Part shown: positions 1 through 7,130 of the stretch, in pieces
Layout of the letters: the number at the start of each line of letters is the position of its first letter
Numbering within the stretch: position 1 is the first letter of the stretch
Assembly: GCA_051655155.1 (NCBI GenBank)
Contig: JBOFZL010000007.1
Location: 1 to 24,355, forward strand
Direction: 5' to 3'
From: JBOFZL01 sp051655155
Lineage (GTDB): Bacteria > Bacillota > Clostridia > Peptostreptococcales > Filifactoraceae
DNA length: 24,355 nt
Made by a program: the position numbers and the translations under genes
The notes under the pieces: model-generated
Databases searched by the model: none
Told to the model about the DNA's origin: nothing
The model's input: the letters and a program-made list of their open reading frames with translations, nothing else

Positions 1-293
1 ACTATCAAAGGAGACAGTATCATAATAAATAAAGTTACTAAGCCTAAAAATATAACATAAGTTATAAAAAGACTCATCATTCTTTTGGCTTTAAATTTTT
101 TTTCAAAAAAAAGCATCATTGGATTTAGTAAATACGCCACTGAAAAAGCCCAAAAAAATGGAACCATTAAAGCTAAAAATTTTCCTATCTGTTCTTTAGC
201 TCCATTAAAAAAACTATCGGAAAGCTGAAATACTATGGCTGCAACTACAACAGTTATCAACATTCCTGCATTCTTCTTGATATTAGATAACAT
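1..293 (-). CDS. AI-2E/PerM-family transporter, N-terminal part
   Basis: The reading frame starts at an ATG (291-293) preceded by GGAGGA at a good distance and stays open to the window edge, giving the first 97 residues of a membrane protein. It begins MLSNIKKNAG and has three hydrophobic segments at about residues 10-28, 37-57 and 75-97. The stretch PFFWAFSVAYLLNP followed by a basic FEKKFKAKR loop is typical of the N-terminus of the AI-2E transporter family (PF01594, YdiK/PerM-like, usually 340-400 residues). Family members have been linked to autoinducer-2 export or Na+/H+ antiport, but most are uncharacterised, so no substrate can be assigned. The gene follows the ABC transporter terminator and probably has its own promoter in the 117 bases between. 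Most of the protein lies outside the window. Confidence 0.8.
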   Translation of the reverse strand, partial: MLSNIKKNAGMLITVVVAAIVFQLSDSFFNGAKEQIGKFLALMVPFFWAFSVAYLLNPMMLFFEKKFKAKRMMSLFITYVIFLGLVTLFIMILSPLI

Positions 294-322
294 AATTATT
301 CCTCCGATACATTTCTTATACT

Positions 323-331
323 ATTCTACCA
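323..331 (-). promoter_or_regulatory. Possible extended -10 promoter for the AI-2E family gene
   Basis: On the minus strand the sequence TGGTAGAAT resembles an extended -10 element (TGn followed by a 5/6 match to TATAAT). It lies about 30 bases before the ATG at 293 and just downstream of the terminator at 411-451, where a promoter is expected. There is no good -35 hexamer. This is inference from position and motif only. Confidence 0.35.
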
Positions 332-410
332 TAGCAACAATTTATTTGCATCATTTTTTTGATTTTATCAAGTAAGTAAAATTTTTGTATACTATTATTT
401 CTCTTAAATA

Positions 411-451
411 TAAAACAGTAGCTCAAGCTAAAAAACATGGCTACTGTTTTA
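411..451 (-). terminator. Terminator of the ABC transporter operon
   Basis: An inverted repeat with a 12-pair stem (AAAACAGTAGC pairing with GCTACTGTTTT, plus one closing pair) and a 17-base loop lies 31 bases past the stop of the last permease gene. On the minus strand it runs into TTTTATATTT, giving a moderate U-rich tail. Its position between two transcription units supports rho-independent termination. Confidence 0.75.
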
Positions 452-482
452 CTTTATATCCATTTTCCAATATAACTTTTTG

Positions 483-1742
483 TTATTGCTTTTTACCTGT
501 CATTTGCTTCCATGCGTGCAATGCTAATGCAACTCCAATTACGCCATAGGCAATAAATACTCTAAAGTATTCTCCTATTTGAGCATTTCCAAATAATGCC
601 TTCCCTGCCTGAGGAGAAACTATAAACAAAGTATGAAATAATGTAGTTCCAATTATAGCTTGACCTATTGTAGCTTTTTTTACAGATGCACCACCAACCA
701 AAAGAGCCGCTATAGCAAACATTCCTACCTGTTCATGTGCTCCATAAGTATTTAATGTTCCTATATTTTCTAGGAAGAAAATCTGTCCCCAAGCTGCTAA
801 AACGGTTGATATAACAATAGCTCTTATTCTTACCCTGTTGACATTAATGCCTGATACAGATGCAATATGCATATCATTACCAACTGTTCTAAAGTCTTGC
901 CCCATCTTTGTTTTTGTGATAAATATATTCAGTAGACAAAGTAAACCTATTAATATAGTAGGTACTAAAGCAACTTTCACATTATTGATTAGAGTCTTCT
1001 GGGTTGATATTAATATGAAACTACCTGTTATAATTAACAAACCTATAATTTTAATTAAAACTGTAGCATTCTCAAAATTTCTATTTTCTTTTTTATTTTT
1101 AAAATAAATTCTTATATAGTTTAGCGTAATTAATCCAAATACAGCTATAGAAGTTTTAACAAAAGGAACTTTTATAATATCAGTAAGAGCATATTTTATT
1201 CCTCCAGTTAAATCTATAGTATTTTTTATTCCTACTCCAGTACTTAATACCATAACAGGGTTATTCATTGGTATTACAGTACCTACAAGAAATAGAAAAA
1301 CCAATTGATACAATCCAGCTGCAAAAAAACCTAGTATCATACCAGTTATCATTTCTTGTCCTTTAGTTTTATTTAGTATTATCCCTGTTAACCATCCAAA
1401 CAATAGAGCAAATGGTAAAGCGATCACAAAACATAATGCTATTCCAGGAACACCCACAATACCCCAATGAGTTACAGCTATTATCGCTATTTGTCCTGCC
1501 ATAGCGCCTATAACTATACTAAAATTTAAACCCATTCCCGCAAGTACTGGTATTATTAATGAAAGCACTAAAAATAGATTTCGTGTAAGTCTACTGCTTA
1601 ACTCATTAAATATAAAACTCCATTGCATCCCTGATACAGATACACAGCTTAAACATATAATTAGAAATACAATTAAAACTACATTTTCTCTTAAAGTTTC
1701 TTTTAGCTTGCTTTTCCAATTAAACTTATAGTTATTTTCCAT
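483..1742 (-). CDS. ABC transporter permease (BPD_transp_2 type), second permease
   Basis: A 419-residue, strongly hydrophobic protein with about ten membrane segments. It belongs to the branched-chain amino acid/sugar permease superfamily (PF02653) that works with RbsA-like dual ATPases. It shares blocks with the upstream permease: VNRVRIRAIVISTVLAAWG here against VNRARILGTVISTVLGAVG there, and GGASVKKA against GGASAKKA. The two are therefore paralogues and probably form a heterodimeric channel. A charged stretch near residues 213-225 (FKNKKENRNFEN) forms a longer loop than in the partner. The start ATG lies one base after the partner's stop codon, with AAGGGGG upstream, so translation is probably coupled. 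It is the last gene of the operon. The substrate is unknown. Confidence 0.88.
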   Translation of the reverse strand: MENNYKFNWKSKLKETLRENVVLIVFLIICLSCVSVSGMQWSFIFNELSSRLTRNLFLVLSLIIPVLAGMGLNFSIVIGAMAGQIAIIAVTHWGIVGVPGIALCFVIALPFALLFGWLTGIILNKTKGQEMITGMILGFFAAGLYQLVFLFLVGTVIPMNNPVMVLSTGVGIKNTIDLTGGIKYALTDIIKVPFVKTSIAVFGLITLNYIRIYFKNKKENRNFENATVLIKIIGLLIITGSFILISTQKTLINNVKVALVPTILIGLLCLLNIFITKTKMGQDFRTVGNDMHIASVSGINVNRVRIRAIVISTVLAAWGQIFFLENIGTLNTYGAHEQVGMFAIAALLVGGASVKKATIGQAIIGTTLFHTLFIVSPQAGKALFGNAQIGEYFRVFIAYGVIGVALALHAWKQMTGKKQ

Positions 1743-1743
1743 A

Positions 1744-2781
1744 TTAGTCTGCCCCCTTCACTTTTGTAAGTGCATACAGAATAATACCATACTGAACAAT
1801 AATTCTCATAATTTCAGATAAGCCACCTTCTGTAACAATCTTATTGGCTATAGGCAAAGAAAAAGTCAATAACCCTTGAAACAAAAACACTCCAAGAATA
1901 ACATGTATCATATTTGCTTTTTTGGCAGATGCTCCACCTATAAGTATTGCTGCAACAGCTCCAAATGGCATCATTAACGGTGCTTGGTACAGTTGATAAA
2001 ACCCATAACTTTGTGCATATACAATTACCCCTACCGCACCTAGCACAGTAGATATAACAGTTCCTAAAATCCTTGCCCTATTTACATCTATACCTGATGC
2101 TTCTGCAAACCTAGGATTATCTCCTGCTGTTGACATAGCTATTCCACTTTTACTTTTTAGAAAAACTGCCATTAGTACGCAACATATAAAGAAAAATAAT
2201 AAAAGCCCTGTAGGAATAGTTAGAGAACCTATATTTATAGCCATAAACTTATCTAAAACTTGTGCATATCTATCTTGCAAAGTTATTGTTGTTCTCAAAC
2301 CATCTCCTATTGGCCACTTTATTTCTAAACTATTGAATGGAGCCAGTAACCAAACTATGCAAAATAGTGATATTACTGAAAATCCTGCATAGGTAGAAAC
2401 CGTCATTTCCGAACCTTTTGTTCTATTCAATAAAACTGCATAAAGGTATCCCATTATAATAGAAAAAGGTATTGAAATTCCAATAGCTACAAACAAAGCA
2501 GAAAATCCTCTTAAATCCATTTCTATACTAATTAGTCCGCCTAGAAGTCCACACACTATTCCTATAGAAATACCAAAATTCAGACCTATTCCACATAACA
2601 CTCCTGGAACCATTGCTAAAACTAGCACTCCATTCATTCCCATTCTAACAAGTGCATCTGACATTAATTTACCTAAATCCATTTGTAAAACTAAGGCAGC
2701 TATACAAAGTGATAAAAATAGTGATATTATAATTAAACGTGGTACACCTAAGTTGTTGATAAATCTTTTAGTACTATCCAT
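1744..2781 (-). CDS. ABC transporter permease (BPD_transp_2 type), first permease
   Basis: A 345-residue multi-membrane permease of the same PF02653-like group as its downstream paralogue. I chose the ATG at 2781 (MDSTKRFINN) because GGAAGGTGAT, close to the full anti-16S complement, sits a few bases upstream. The frame extends three codons further to a GTG at 2790, but that GTG lies inside this ribosome site. The chosen start overlaps the ATPase stop codon by eight bases (ATGGATAG), a usual sign of translational coupling. Conserved features are the cytoplasmic loop SGIDVNRARILGTVIS and the GGASAKKA turn. With the other permease it would form the membrane pathway for the importer. Family assignment is firm; substrate is not inferable. 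Confidence 0.87.
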   Translation of the reverse strand: MDSTKRFINNLGVPRLIIISLFLSLCIAALVLQMDLGKLMSDALVRMGMNGVLVLAMVPGVLCGIGLNFGISIGIVCGLLGGLISIEMDLRGFSALFVAIGISIPFSIIMGYLYAVLLNRTKGSEMTVSTYAGFSVISLFCIVWLLAPFNSLEIKWPIGDGLRTTITLQDRYAQVLDKFMAINIGSLTIPTGLLLFFFICCVLMAVFLKSKSGIAMSTAGDNPRFAEASGIDVNRARILGTVISTVLGAVGVIVYAQSYGFYQLYQAPLMMPFGAVAAILIGGASAKKANMIHVILGVFLFQGLLTFSLPIANKIVTEGGLSEIMRIIVQYGIILYALTKVKGAD

Positions 2782-4366
2782 TAATATCACCTTCCTTTAT
2801 CTTTTTATAATCTCCAGACATCATTAATCCAAAATCCGCATCACTATCAGTAGGAAGCAGAATACCTTCAACTTTACCTTCTGTTACAATAGCTATTCTG
2901 TCACATACAGAACGTAACTCTGCTAACTCTGATGAAGTTATTACTACAGTAATTCCATTATCTTCACTTAACTTAAGAAGAGTGTCCAGTACAATTTTTT
3001 TTGCACCTATATCTATTCCTCTTGTAGGTTCTGATACAAATAAAATATCTGGTTTCAAAGCTAACGCCCTTGCTATACACACTTTTTGCTGATTACCGCC
3101 ACTTAAACGTCTAGTGTGTTGTGTTGGCCCTGTACACCTGATATCCAATTGCTTTATCATCTCTACAGCATTCTTACGAATTTTTTTTCCATCTCGCATT
3201 TTAAGACCTATTTTTTTTAGATATTTATTTTGAATTTCCATAGCTGTTATTACAATATTATCTTCAATAGATGTATCTAATAATAAACCTACCCCTTTTC
3301 GATCTTCGGACACAAAGGCAATATTTTGCGCTAAAATATCCTTTGTTTTTCCTATAGGCAAAGTATTTCCTTTATAAATAACTTCTCCAGATGTAGGATA
3401 CAACCCTATGACTCCATTTGCAACAGAAAGTTTTCCTTGACCTGCTAATCCGCCGATTCCTAGAATTTCTCCTTTTCTAATATCCAGATTTATACCTTTT
3501 GCTTCCTCTGATGGCATATGCACTTTAAGATTTTTTATAGACATTATAATTTCATGTTCTTCAATTTTATTCTTTTTTTCTATTGCTTCTATTTTTCTTC
3601 CTACCATCTTTTCTGCTAGTTCTATTATTGTAGTTTCATGCTTTGCCATTGTACATATAAGTTCACCATCTCTAAGTATGGTTATATTATCGCATACACT
3701 CATAACTTCATCTAATCTGTGAGTTATAAATAGTATCGCTATTCCTGAAGCAGCAATTTTTTTCATGGCTTCAAGCAACATATCTGCTTCTGTTTCTGTA
3801 AGAACTGCTGTAGGCTCATCAAATACCAATAATTTCACATTACTTTTATCAATCTCTCTTGCAATTTCAATAAACTGCATATACCCTACTGGCAACCCTG
3901 AAACATAAGCTTTTTCATCTATATTCATGCCTAAAGTATCTAAAGAAACTCTAGCATCAGATTCCATCTTTTTTATGTCTAAAGTTTTTAAATTTTTACC
4001 AAAAACAGTACTTATAGGATTTCCCTTTAAAACCTCTCTATTGAGCTTTATATTCTCTGCTACAGTAAATCCTGGTATAAGCATAAATTCTTGATGAACC
4101 ATTCCTATCCCCTTTTCCATAGCCTCTTTGGGAGATTTTAAACTTACTTTTTCCCCATCCAAAATCACATTTCCGTCAAATCCACCTGTTGAGTGGATAA
4201 CTGGCATGCCAAATAAAATATTCATAAGAGTAGATTTACCTGCCCCATTTTCTCCTAAAAGAGCATGAATCTCGCCAGGTTTAACATTTAAGCTTACACC
4301 TTTCAAAACTTTATTCCCAAAATAATCCTTTGTTATATTGTCCATCGACAATATGTAATTTCCCAT
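2774..4366 (-). CDS. ABC transporter dual ATP-binding protein (RbsA/MglA type)
   Basis: A 530-residue protein with two fused ATPase domains, which powers import through the two downstream permeases. Domain 1 (about 5-250) has a canonical Walker A (GENGAGKST, 38-46), Q-loop (HQE, 91-93), Walker B (LLVFDEPTA, D183/E184) and H-loop H216, but a weak signature, LPVGYMQ. Domain 2 (about 275-520) has a canonical signature LSGGNQQ (421-427), yet its Walker A ends GKL rather than GKS/T, its Walker B reads ILFVSEPTRG with Ser445 in place of Asp, and Ser479 occupies the H-loop site. One composite ATP site is therefore complete and the other degenerate. A degenerate domain 2 is common in this family, but the Walker B substitution is notable. 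GAGAGG precedes the ATG. Confidence 0.92.
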   Translation of the reverse strand: MGNYILSMDNITKDYFGNKVLKGVSLNVKPGEIHALLGENGAGKSTLMNILFGMPVIHSTGGFDGNVILDGEKVSLKSPKEAMEKGIGMVHQEFMLIPGFTVAENIKLNREVLKGNPISTVFGKNLKTLDIKKMESDARVSLDTLGMNIDEKAYVSGLPVGYMQFIEIAREIDKSNVKLLVFDEPTAVLTETEADMLLEAMKKIAASGIAILFITHRLDEVMSVCDNITILRDGELICTMAKHETTIIELAEKMVGRKIEAIEKKNKIEEHEIIMSIKNLKVHMPSEEAKGINLDIRKGEILGIGGLAGQGKLSVANGVIGLYPTSGEVIYKGNTLPIGKTKDILAQNIAFVSEDRKGVGLLLDTSIEDNIVITAMEIQNKYLKKIGLKMRDGKKIRKNAVEMIKQLDIRCTGPTQHTRRLSGGNQQKVCIARALALKPDILFVSEPTRGIDIGAKKIVLDTLLKLSEDNGITVVITSSELAELRSVCDRIAIVTEGKVEGILLPTDSDADFGLMMSGDYKKIKEGDING

Positions 4367-4402
4367 AATCTACCTCTCTTTCTAATTACCTTCAAAGTAA
4401 TA

Positions 4403-4423
4403 AGGCTACCATTTCGGTAGCCT
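4403..4423 (-). terminator. Intergenic hairpin between lipoprotein and ATPase genes
   Basis: AGGCTACC and GGTAGCCT form a perfect eight-pair stem with a five-base loop in the 73-base gap. On the minus strand it is followed by TTATTACTTT, not a clean U-run, so it probably allows partial read-through or stabilises the upstream message. Such hairpins often let a binding-protein gene be expressed above its permease genes. Confidence 0.6.
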
Positions 4424-4439
4424 ATACTTTACTCAACCA

Positions 4440-5594
4440 TTAAAGCGTCACGAAATCAGATAGTACCATTAGATAATTATCAAAAGTCTTTCCTGTAGCT
4501 TCATTAGTATAAGATGTCATTTTAACTCCTCCACTTATTTCAGTAAATATAGTTTCAAGAGCTTTCACATCTAGTTTTCCTGATGTTTTTCCTTCAACAA
4601 CTTGCATTGCATACTTAACGCCACCTTCTACAAACATCATGTTTACAGGTACTGCCCAAGTAGAAAATCTTCCTGTTCCACCTTTTTCACTCATCTTTGC
4701 TTTTATTTGTTCAAGAACATAAGGTACATCACCTTGCTTTTCAGCAGGAATCTCTATTCCTAAAGCTCCTGGATATCCATGATAAGGAGATGGACAACAC
4801 TGTTGTGGATAAATAGCTCCTGATGTAAGAACTGCTTGAATCATAGGTTCTTGCATCGCACAGTTGGTTCCAAAGAAAGCTGTATCTTTTCCAAGCTCTG
4901 CAACCTTTCTTGGAACATCTTCAAGTATAAATTGTTGAGTTCCTGGAACCCCTGCATCACCTGTTGGATCTGGAGCTGTTCCTTCAACAAAATTTAATCC
5001 AAGCTCTTTGCATGAAGCTTTCATAAGATCTCTTCTTGCAGCAAGCATTTGATAAGACATATGTCTTGGGAAGGAGTAATGAACAAAATTCACAGCTCCA
5101 AGTGCCTTAGCCTGTTCAGGAATAGTTTTTCCCATCGCTAATTCATCAGCAACTAAAACCACATCAGCTTTACTTGCTATCATGTCAGGATCTTCTCCTG
5201 GAGTTGCTACTATAACTAAAAGATCATCTCTTACCTCTCTAGCTTTATCTATTGCTGCTGCTGCACCTGGAACAGCTTGACAAAAAACAATAGCTTTAAC
5301 ATCTGGATCTGATGCCATACTCATAAACTGAGCTATAGTTGTTTCAGTTTCTTTAGAAAAGTTATCTGGATATGTAGCTGTTACTACCATATCGCCATAT
5401 TCTTTCTTCATTTTTTCAGCAGCTCTGTACTCTTCTTCCCCTTGTGAAACTGTACCCGTTAAAATACCAATCTTATACTCTGGTTTAGCCCCAGAATTTC
5501 CACCTGAATCAGCAGTTGTGTCTTTTTTCTCTGAACATCCTGCTAACCCTATTAGCATCGTTGACGCCAATAAAATAGATAAAAATTTTTTCAT
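4440..5594 (-). CDS. Substrate-binding lipoprotein, DUF3798-like
   Basis: A 384-residue exported solute-binding protein. The start is the ATG at 5594 (MKKFLSILL), because AAGGAGGT lies just upstream; an ATG six codons earlier would place that ribosome site inside the gene. The signal peptide has two lysines, a hydrophobic core and the lipobox LAGC with Cys20, so the mature protein is expected to be lipid-anchored outside the membrane. A Ser/Gly-rich linker (about 21-37) precedes a type 1 periplasmic-binding fold that opens YKIGILTGTVSQGE. I recognise the family as DUF3798 (PF12683), whose ligand I do not know. Five cysteines lie in the mature domain, including the pair Cys266-Cys267 in PQQCCPSPYHG. 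It is the first gene of a complete importer operon, after purA's terminator. Confidence 0.85.
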   Translation of the reverse strand: MKKFLSILLASTMLIGLAGCSEKKDTTADSGGNSGAKPEYKIGILTGTVSQGEEEYRAAEKMKKEYGDMVVTATYPDNFSKETETTIAQFMSMASDPDVKAIVFCQAVPGAAAAIDKAREVRDDLLVIVATPGEDPDMIASKADVVLVADELAMGKTIPEQAKALGAVNFVHYSFPRHMSYQMLAARRDLMKASCKELGLNFVEGTAPDPTGDAGVPGTQQFILEDVPRKVAELGKDTAFFGTNCAMQEPMIQAVLTSGAIYPQQCCPSPYHGYPGALGIEIPAEKQGDVPYVLEQIKAKMSEKGGTGRFSTWAVPVNMMFVEGGVKYAMQVVEGKTSGKLDVKALETIFTEISGGVKMTSYTNEATGKTFDNYLMVLSDFVTL

Positions 5595-5765
5595 TTCAAA
5601 TACCTCCTTCATTATTTAGCTAATTTATATTAGCTTTTTTTCATTCTACACCTTTTTATTTTATTTGTATACTTTTTTTTTACAAAAAAAACACATTTTA
5701 GCAAAAAAATTGAATTGTTTGTATTTTATTCGTATTATATCTCCATTATTATTATACAACGTACG
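5595..5765 (-). promoter_or_regulatory. Leader region of the importer operon
   Basis: This stretch of about 170 bases is extremely A/T-rich. TATAAT occurs on the minus strand at 5751-5756 (with ATATTC 17 bases upstream) and again at 5734-5739. Neither has a strong -35 element, so the start point is uncertain. Two near-identical 15-base segments (5656-5670 and 5721-5735, 13 of 15 identical) and a T8/A8 inverted stretch near 5672-5691 follow. A small hairpin (GCTAAT/ATTAGC, 5619-5634) lies just before the ribosome site. No known riboswitch consensus was recognised. Confidence 0.45.
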
Positions 5766-5780
5766 AATTTTCTGAATATA
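5766..5780. promoter_or_regulatory. CodY-like box
   Basis: The 15 bases AATTTTCTGAATATA match the CodY consensus AATTTTCWGAAAATT at 13 positions. The box overlaps the weak -35 region of the candidate importer promoter and abuts purA's terminator, which is a plausible place for repression by CodY, the GTP/branched-chain-amino-acid sensor of low-GC Firmicutes. The sequence is AT-rich, so chance matching remains possible. Confidence 0.45.
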
Positions 5781-5812
5781 AAAAGATAGACTCGAATTTA
5801 AGTCTATCTTTT
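5781..5812 (-). terminator. Terminator after purA
   Basis: A 12-pair perfect stem (AAAAGATAGACT with AGTCTATCTTTT) encloses an eight-base loop, 15 bases past the purA stop codon. On the minus strand the 3' arm ends in a run of five T, giving a classic rho-independent terminator. The stem is AT-rich but long, and it separates the t6A/purA operon from the importer operon. Confidence 0.85.
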
Positions 5813-5827
5813 ATAAAAATTTGTTGC

Positions 5828-7117
5828 TTATTTAAAAAATTCTTTTCTTATTATTGTTTGCTCTCTTCCAGGCCCTACTGAAACTATATCTATAGGCACC
5901 TGTAATTCTCTTTCAATTAATTTTATATATTCTTTAGCTGCTGACGGTAAGTGATCATAATCAGTTACTTCTTGTATATCTGCTTTGTCAAATCCTTCAA
6001 TCTCTGTAAAAATTGGCTTTGCCTTTGCAAGCTCTTCCATTGTTGATGGATAATCATAGGTTATATTACCATCTATCTCATACGCAGTGCATACTTTTAT
6101 CTTATCAAAACCTGAAAGAACATCAAGAAGCATCAAAGCTATTGAAGTGTACCCATTTAGCATTGCTGTATATCTTAATAAAACTAAGTCTAACCAACCA
6201 CATCTTCTAGGTCTTCCAGTAGTTGTCCCAAACTCTCTTCCAACTGTTCTTATTCTATCTCCGATTTCATTATTTAATTCTGTTACAAAAGGTCCCTTTC
6301 CTACCCTTGTGGAATAAGCTTTCACTATACCTATAACTTCGTTTATAGCATTTATATTCACGCCTGAACCTGTTATAAAACCACCAATCGTTGGATGAGA
6401 TGAAGTTACATAAGGGTATGTTCCAAAGTCTGTATCAAGCATTGAACCTTGTGCTCCTTCAAATAAAACCTTATCCCCTCTCTTAACAGACTTATTTATT
6501 AAAAACTCTGTATTAACAACATAAGGTTTTAGCTTTTTACCATACTCAACGGCTTTACTATAAACATCTTCAAAATCAACAGTATCTCCATTATAAACTT
6601 CTTTAATTATCTTATTCTTTGCATCTATAACAATTTTCAACTTTTCTTTCAGTATATTAGAATCAATTAAATCCTGCATTCTTATCCCTATACGCTCATA
6701 TTTATCCATATAGCAAGGACCTATACCTTTTTTTGTAGTACCTATATCATCAATCCCTCTTGCCTTCTCCATCAATTCATCTATAACCTTGTGATATGGC
6801 ATAATTATATGACTCTTATCAGAAATTCTAAGAGATTCCATTCCTATCCCTCTTTTTGCGAAATTTTCCATTTCCTTTAAAATTACCTCTGGATCAATTA
6901 CAACTCCATTTCCAATTACGTTTATAGCCTTTTCATTTAATATTCCTGAAGGAATAAGATGAAGTGCATACTTTTCTCCTTCAACAACAACAGTATGCCC
7001 TGCATTGTTTCCTCCCTGTGATCTTACTACCATGTCAGCACTTTTAGCTAAAAGGTCTATTATCTTTCCCTTACCTTCATCTCCCCATTGTGCTCCTATT
7101 ATTGCTACTCCTGACAT
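5828..7117 (-). CDS. purA: Adenylosuccinate synthetase
   Basis: Catalyses IMP + aspartate + GTP to adenylosuccinate, the committed step to AMP, in the cytoplasm. The 429-residue length is normal for the family. The N-terminal GTP loop GAQWGDEGKGK (8-18) carries the catalytic-type Asp13, and NAGHTV supplies His41. Also present are IGTTKKGIGPCY, LFEGAQGSMLDTDFGTYP, and TTGRPRRCGWLDL near the nucleotide/aspartate site. The start is the ATG at 7117, which follows AAGGAGGAT at ideal distance; a longer in-frame ATG at 7144 would overlap tsaD and place this ribosome site inside the gene. It lies 13 bases after tsaD and before a strong terminator, so it is probably the last gene of the t6A operon. 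No purine riboswitch or clear PurR-type box is visible upstream. Confidence 0.97.
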   Translation of the reverse strand: MSGVAIIGAQWGDEGKGKIIDLLAKSADMVVRSQGGNNAGHTVVVEGEKYALHLIPSGILNEKAINVIGNGVVIDPEVILKEMENFAKRGIGMESLRISDKSHIIMPYHKVIDELMEKARGIDDIGTTKKGIGPCYMDKYERIGIRMQDLIDSNILKEKLKIVIDAKNKIIKEVYNGDTVDFEDVYSKAVEYGKKLKPYVVNTEFLINKSVKRGDKVLFEGAQGSMLDTDFGTYPYVTSSHPTIGGFITGSGVNINAINEVIGIVKAYSTRVGKGPFVTELNNEIGDRIRTVGREFGTTTGRPRRCGWLDLVLLRYTAMLNGYTSIALMLLDVLSGFDKIKVCTAYEIDGNITYDYPSTMEELAKAKPIFTEIEGFDKADIQEVTDYDHLPSAAKEYIKLIERELQVPIDIVSVGPGREQTIIRKEFFK

Positions 7118-7130
7118 ACAATTATCCTCC

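Noticed and set aside
359..371. TTGATTTTATCAA palindrome resembling an FNR/CRP-type site
   Set aside because: The half-sites are three bases apart rather than the four of the FNR consensus, and such palindromes arise readily in AT-rich gaps.
838..1107. Plus-strand open frame of 89 codons inside the permease gene
   Set aside because: It lies wholly antisense to a clear gene, has no ribosome site, and resembles no protein family. Other plus-strand frames (for example 15589-15828, 20195-20497, 22904-23221 and 23442-23765) are rejected for the same reason.
5618..5640. Terminator-shaped hairpin with T-run on the plus strand (AGCTAAT/ATTAGCT then TTTTTT)
   Set aside because: No plus-strand transcript is expected here, the stem is only seven weak pairs, and on the minus strand it simply lies in the importer leader.
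5595..5765. Possible purine riboswitch or PurR box between purA and the importer
   Set aside because: No conserved riboswitch core or convincing PurBox pair could be found; the region is mostly A/T runs.
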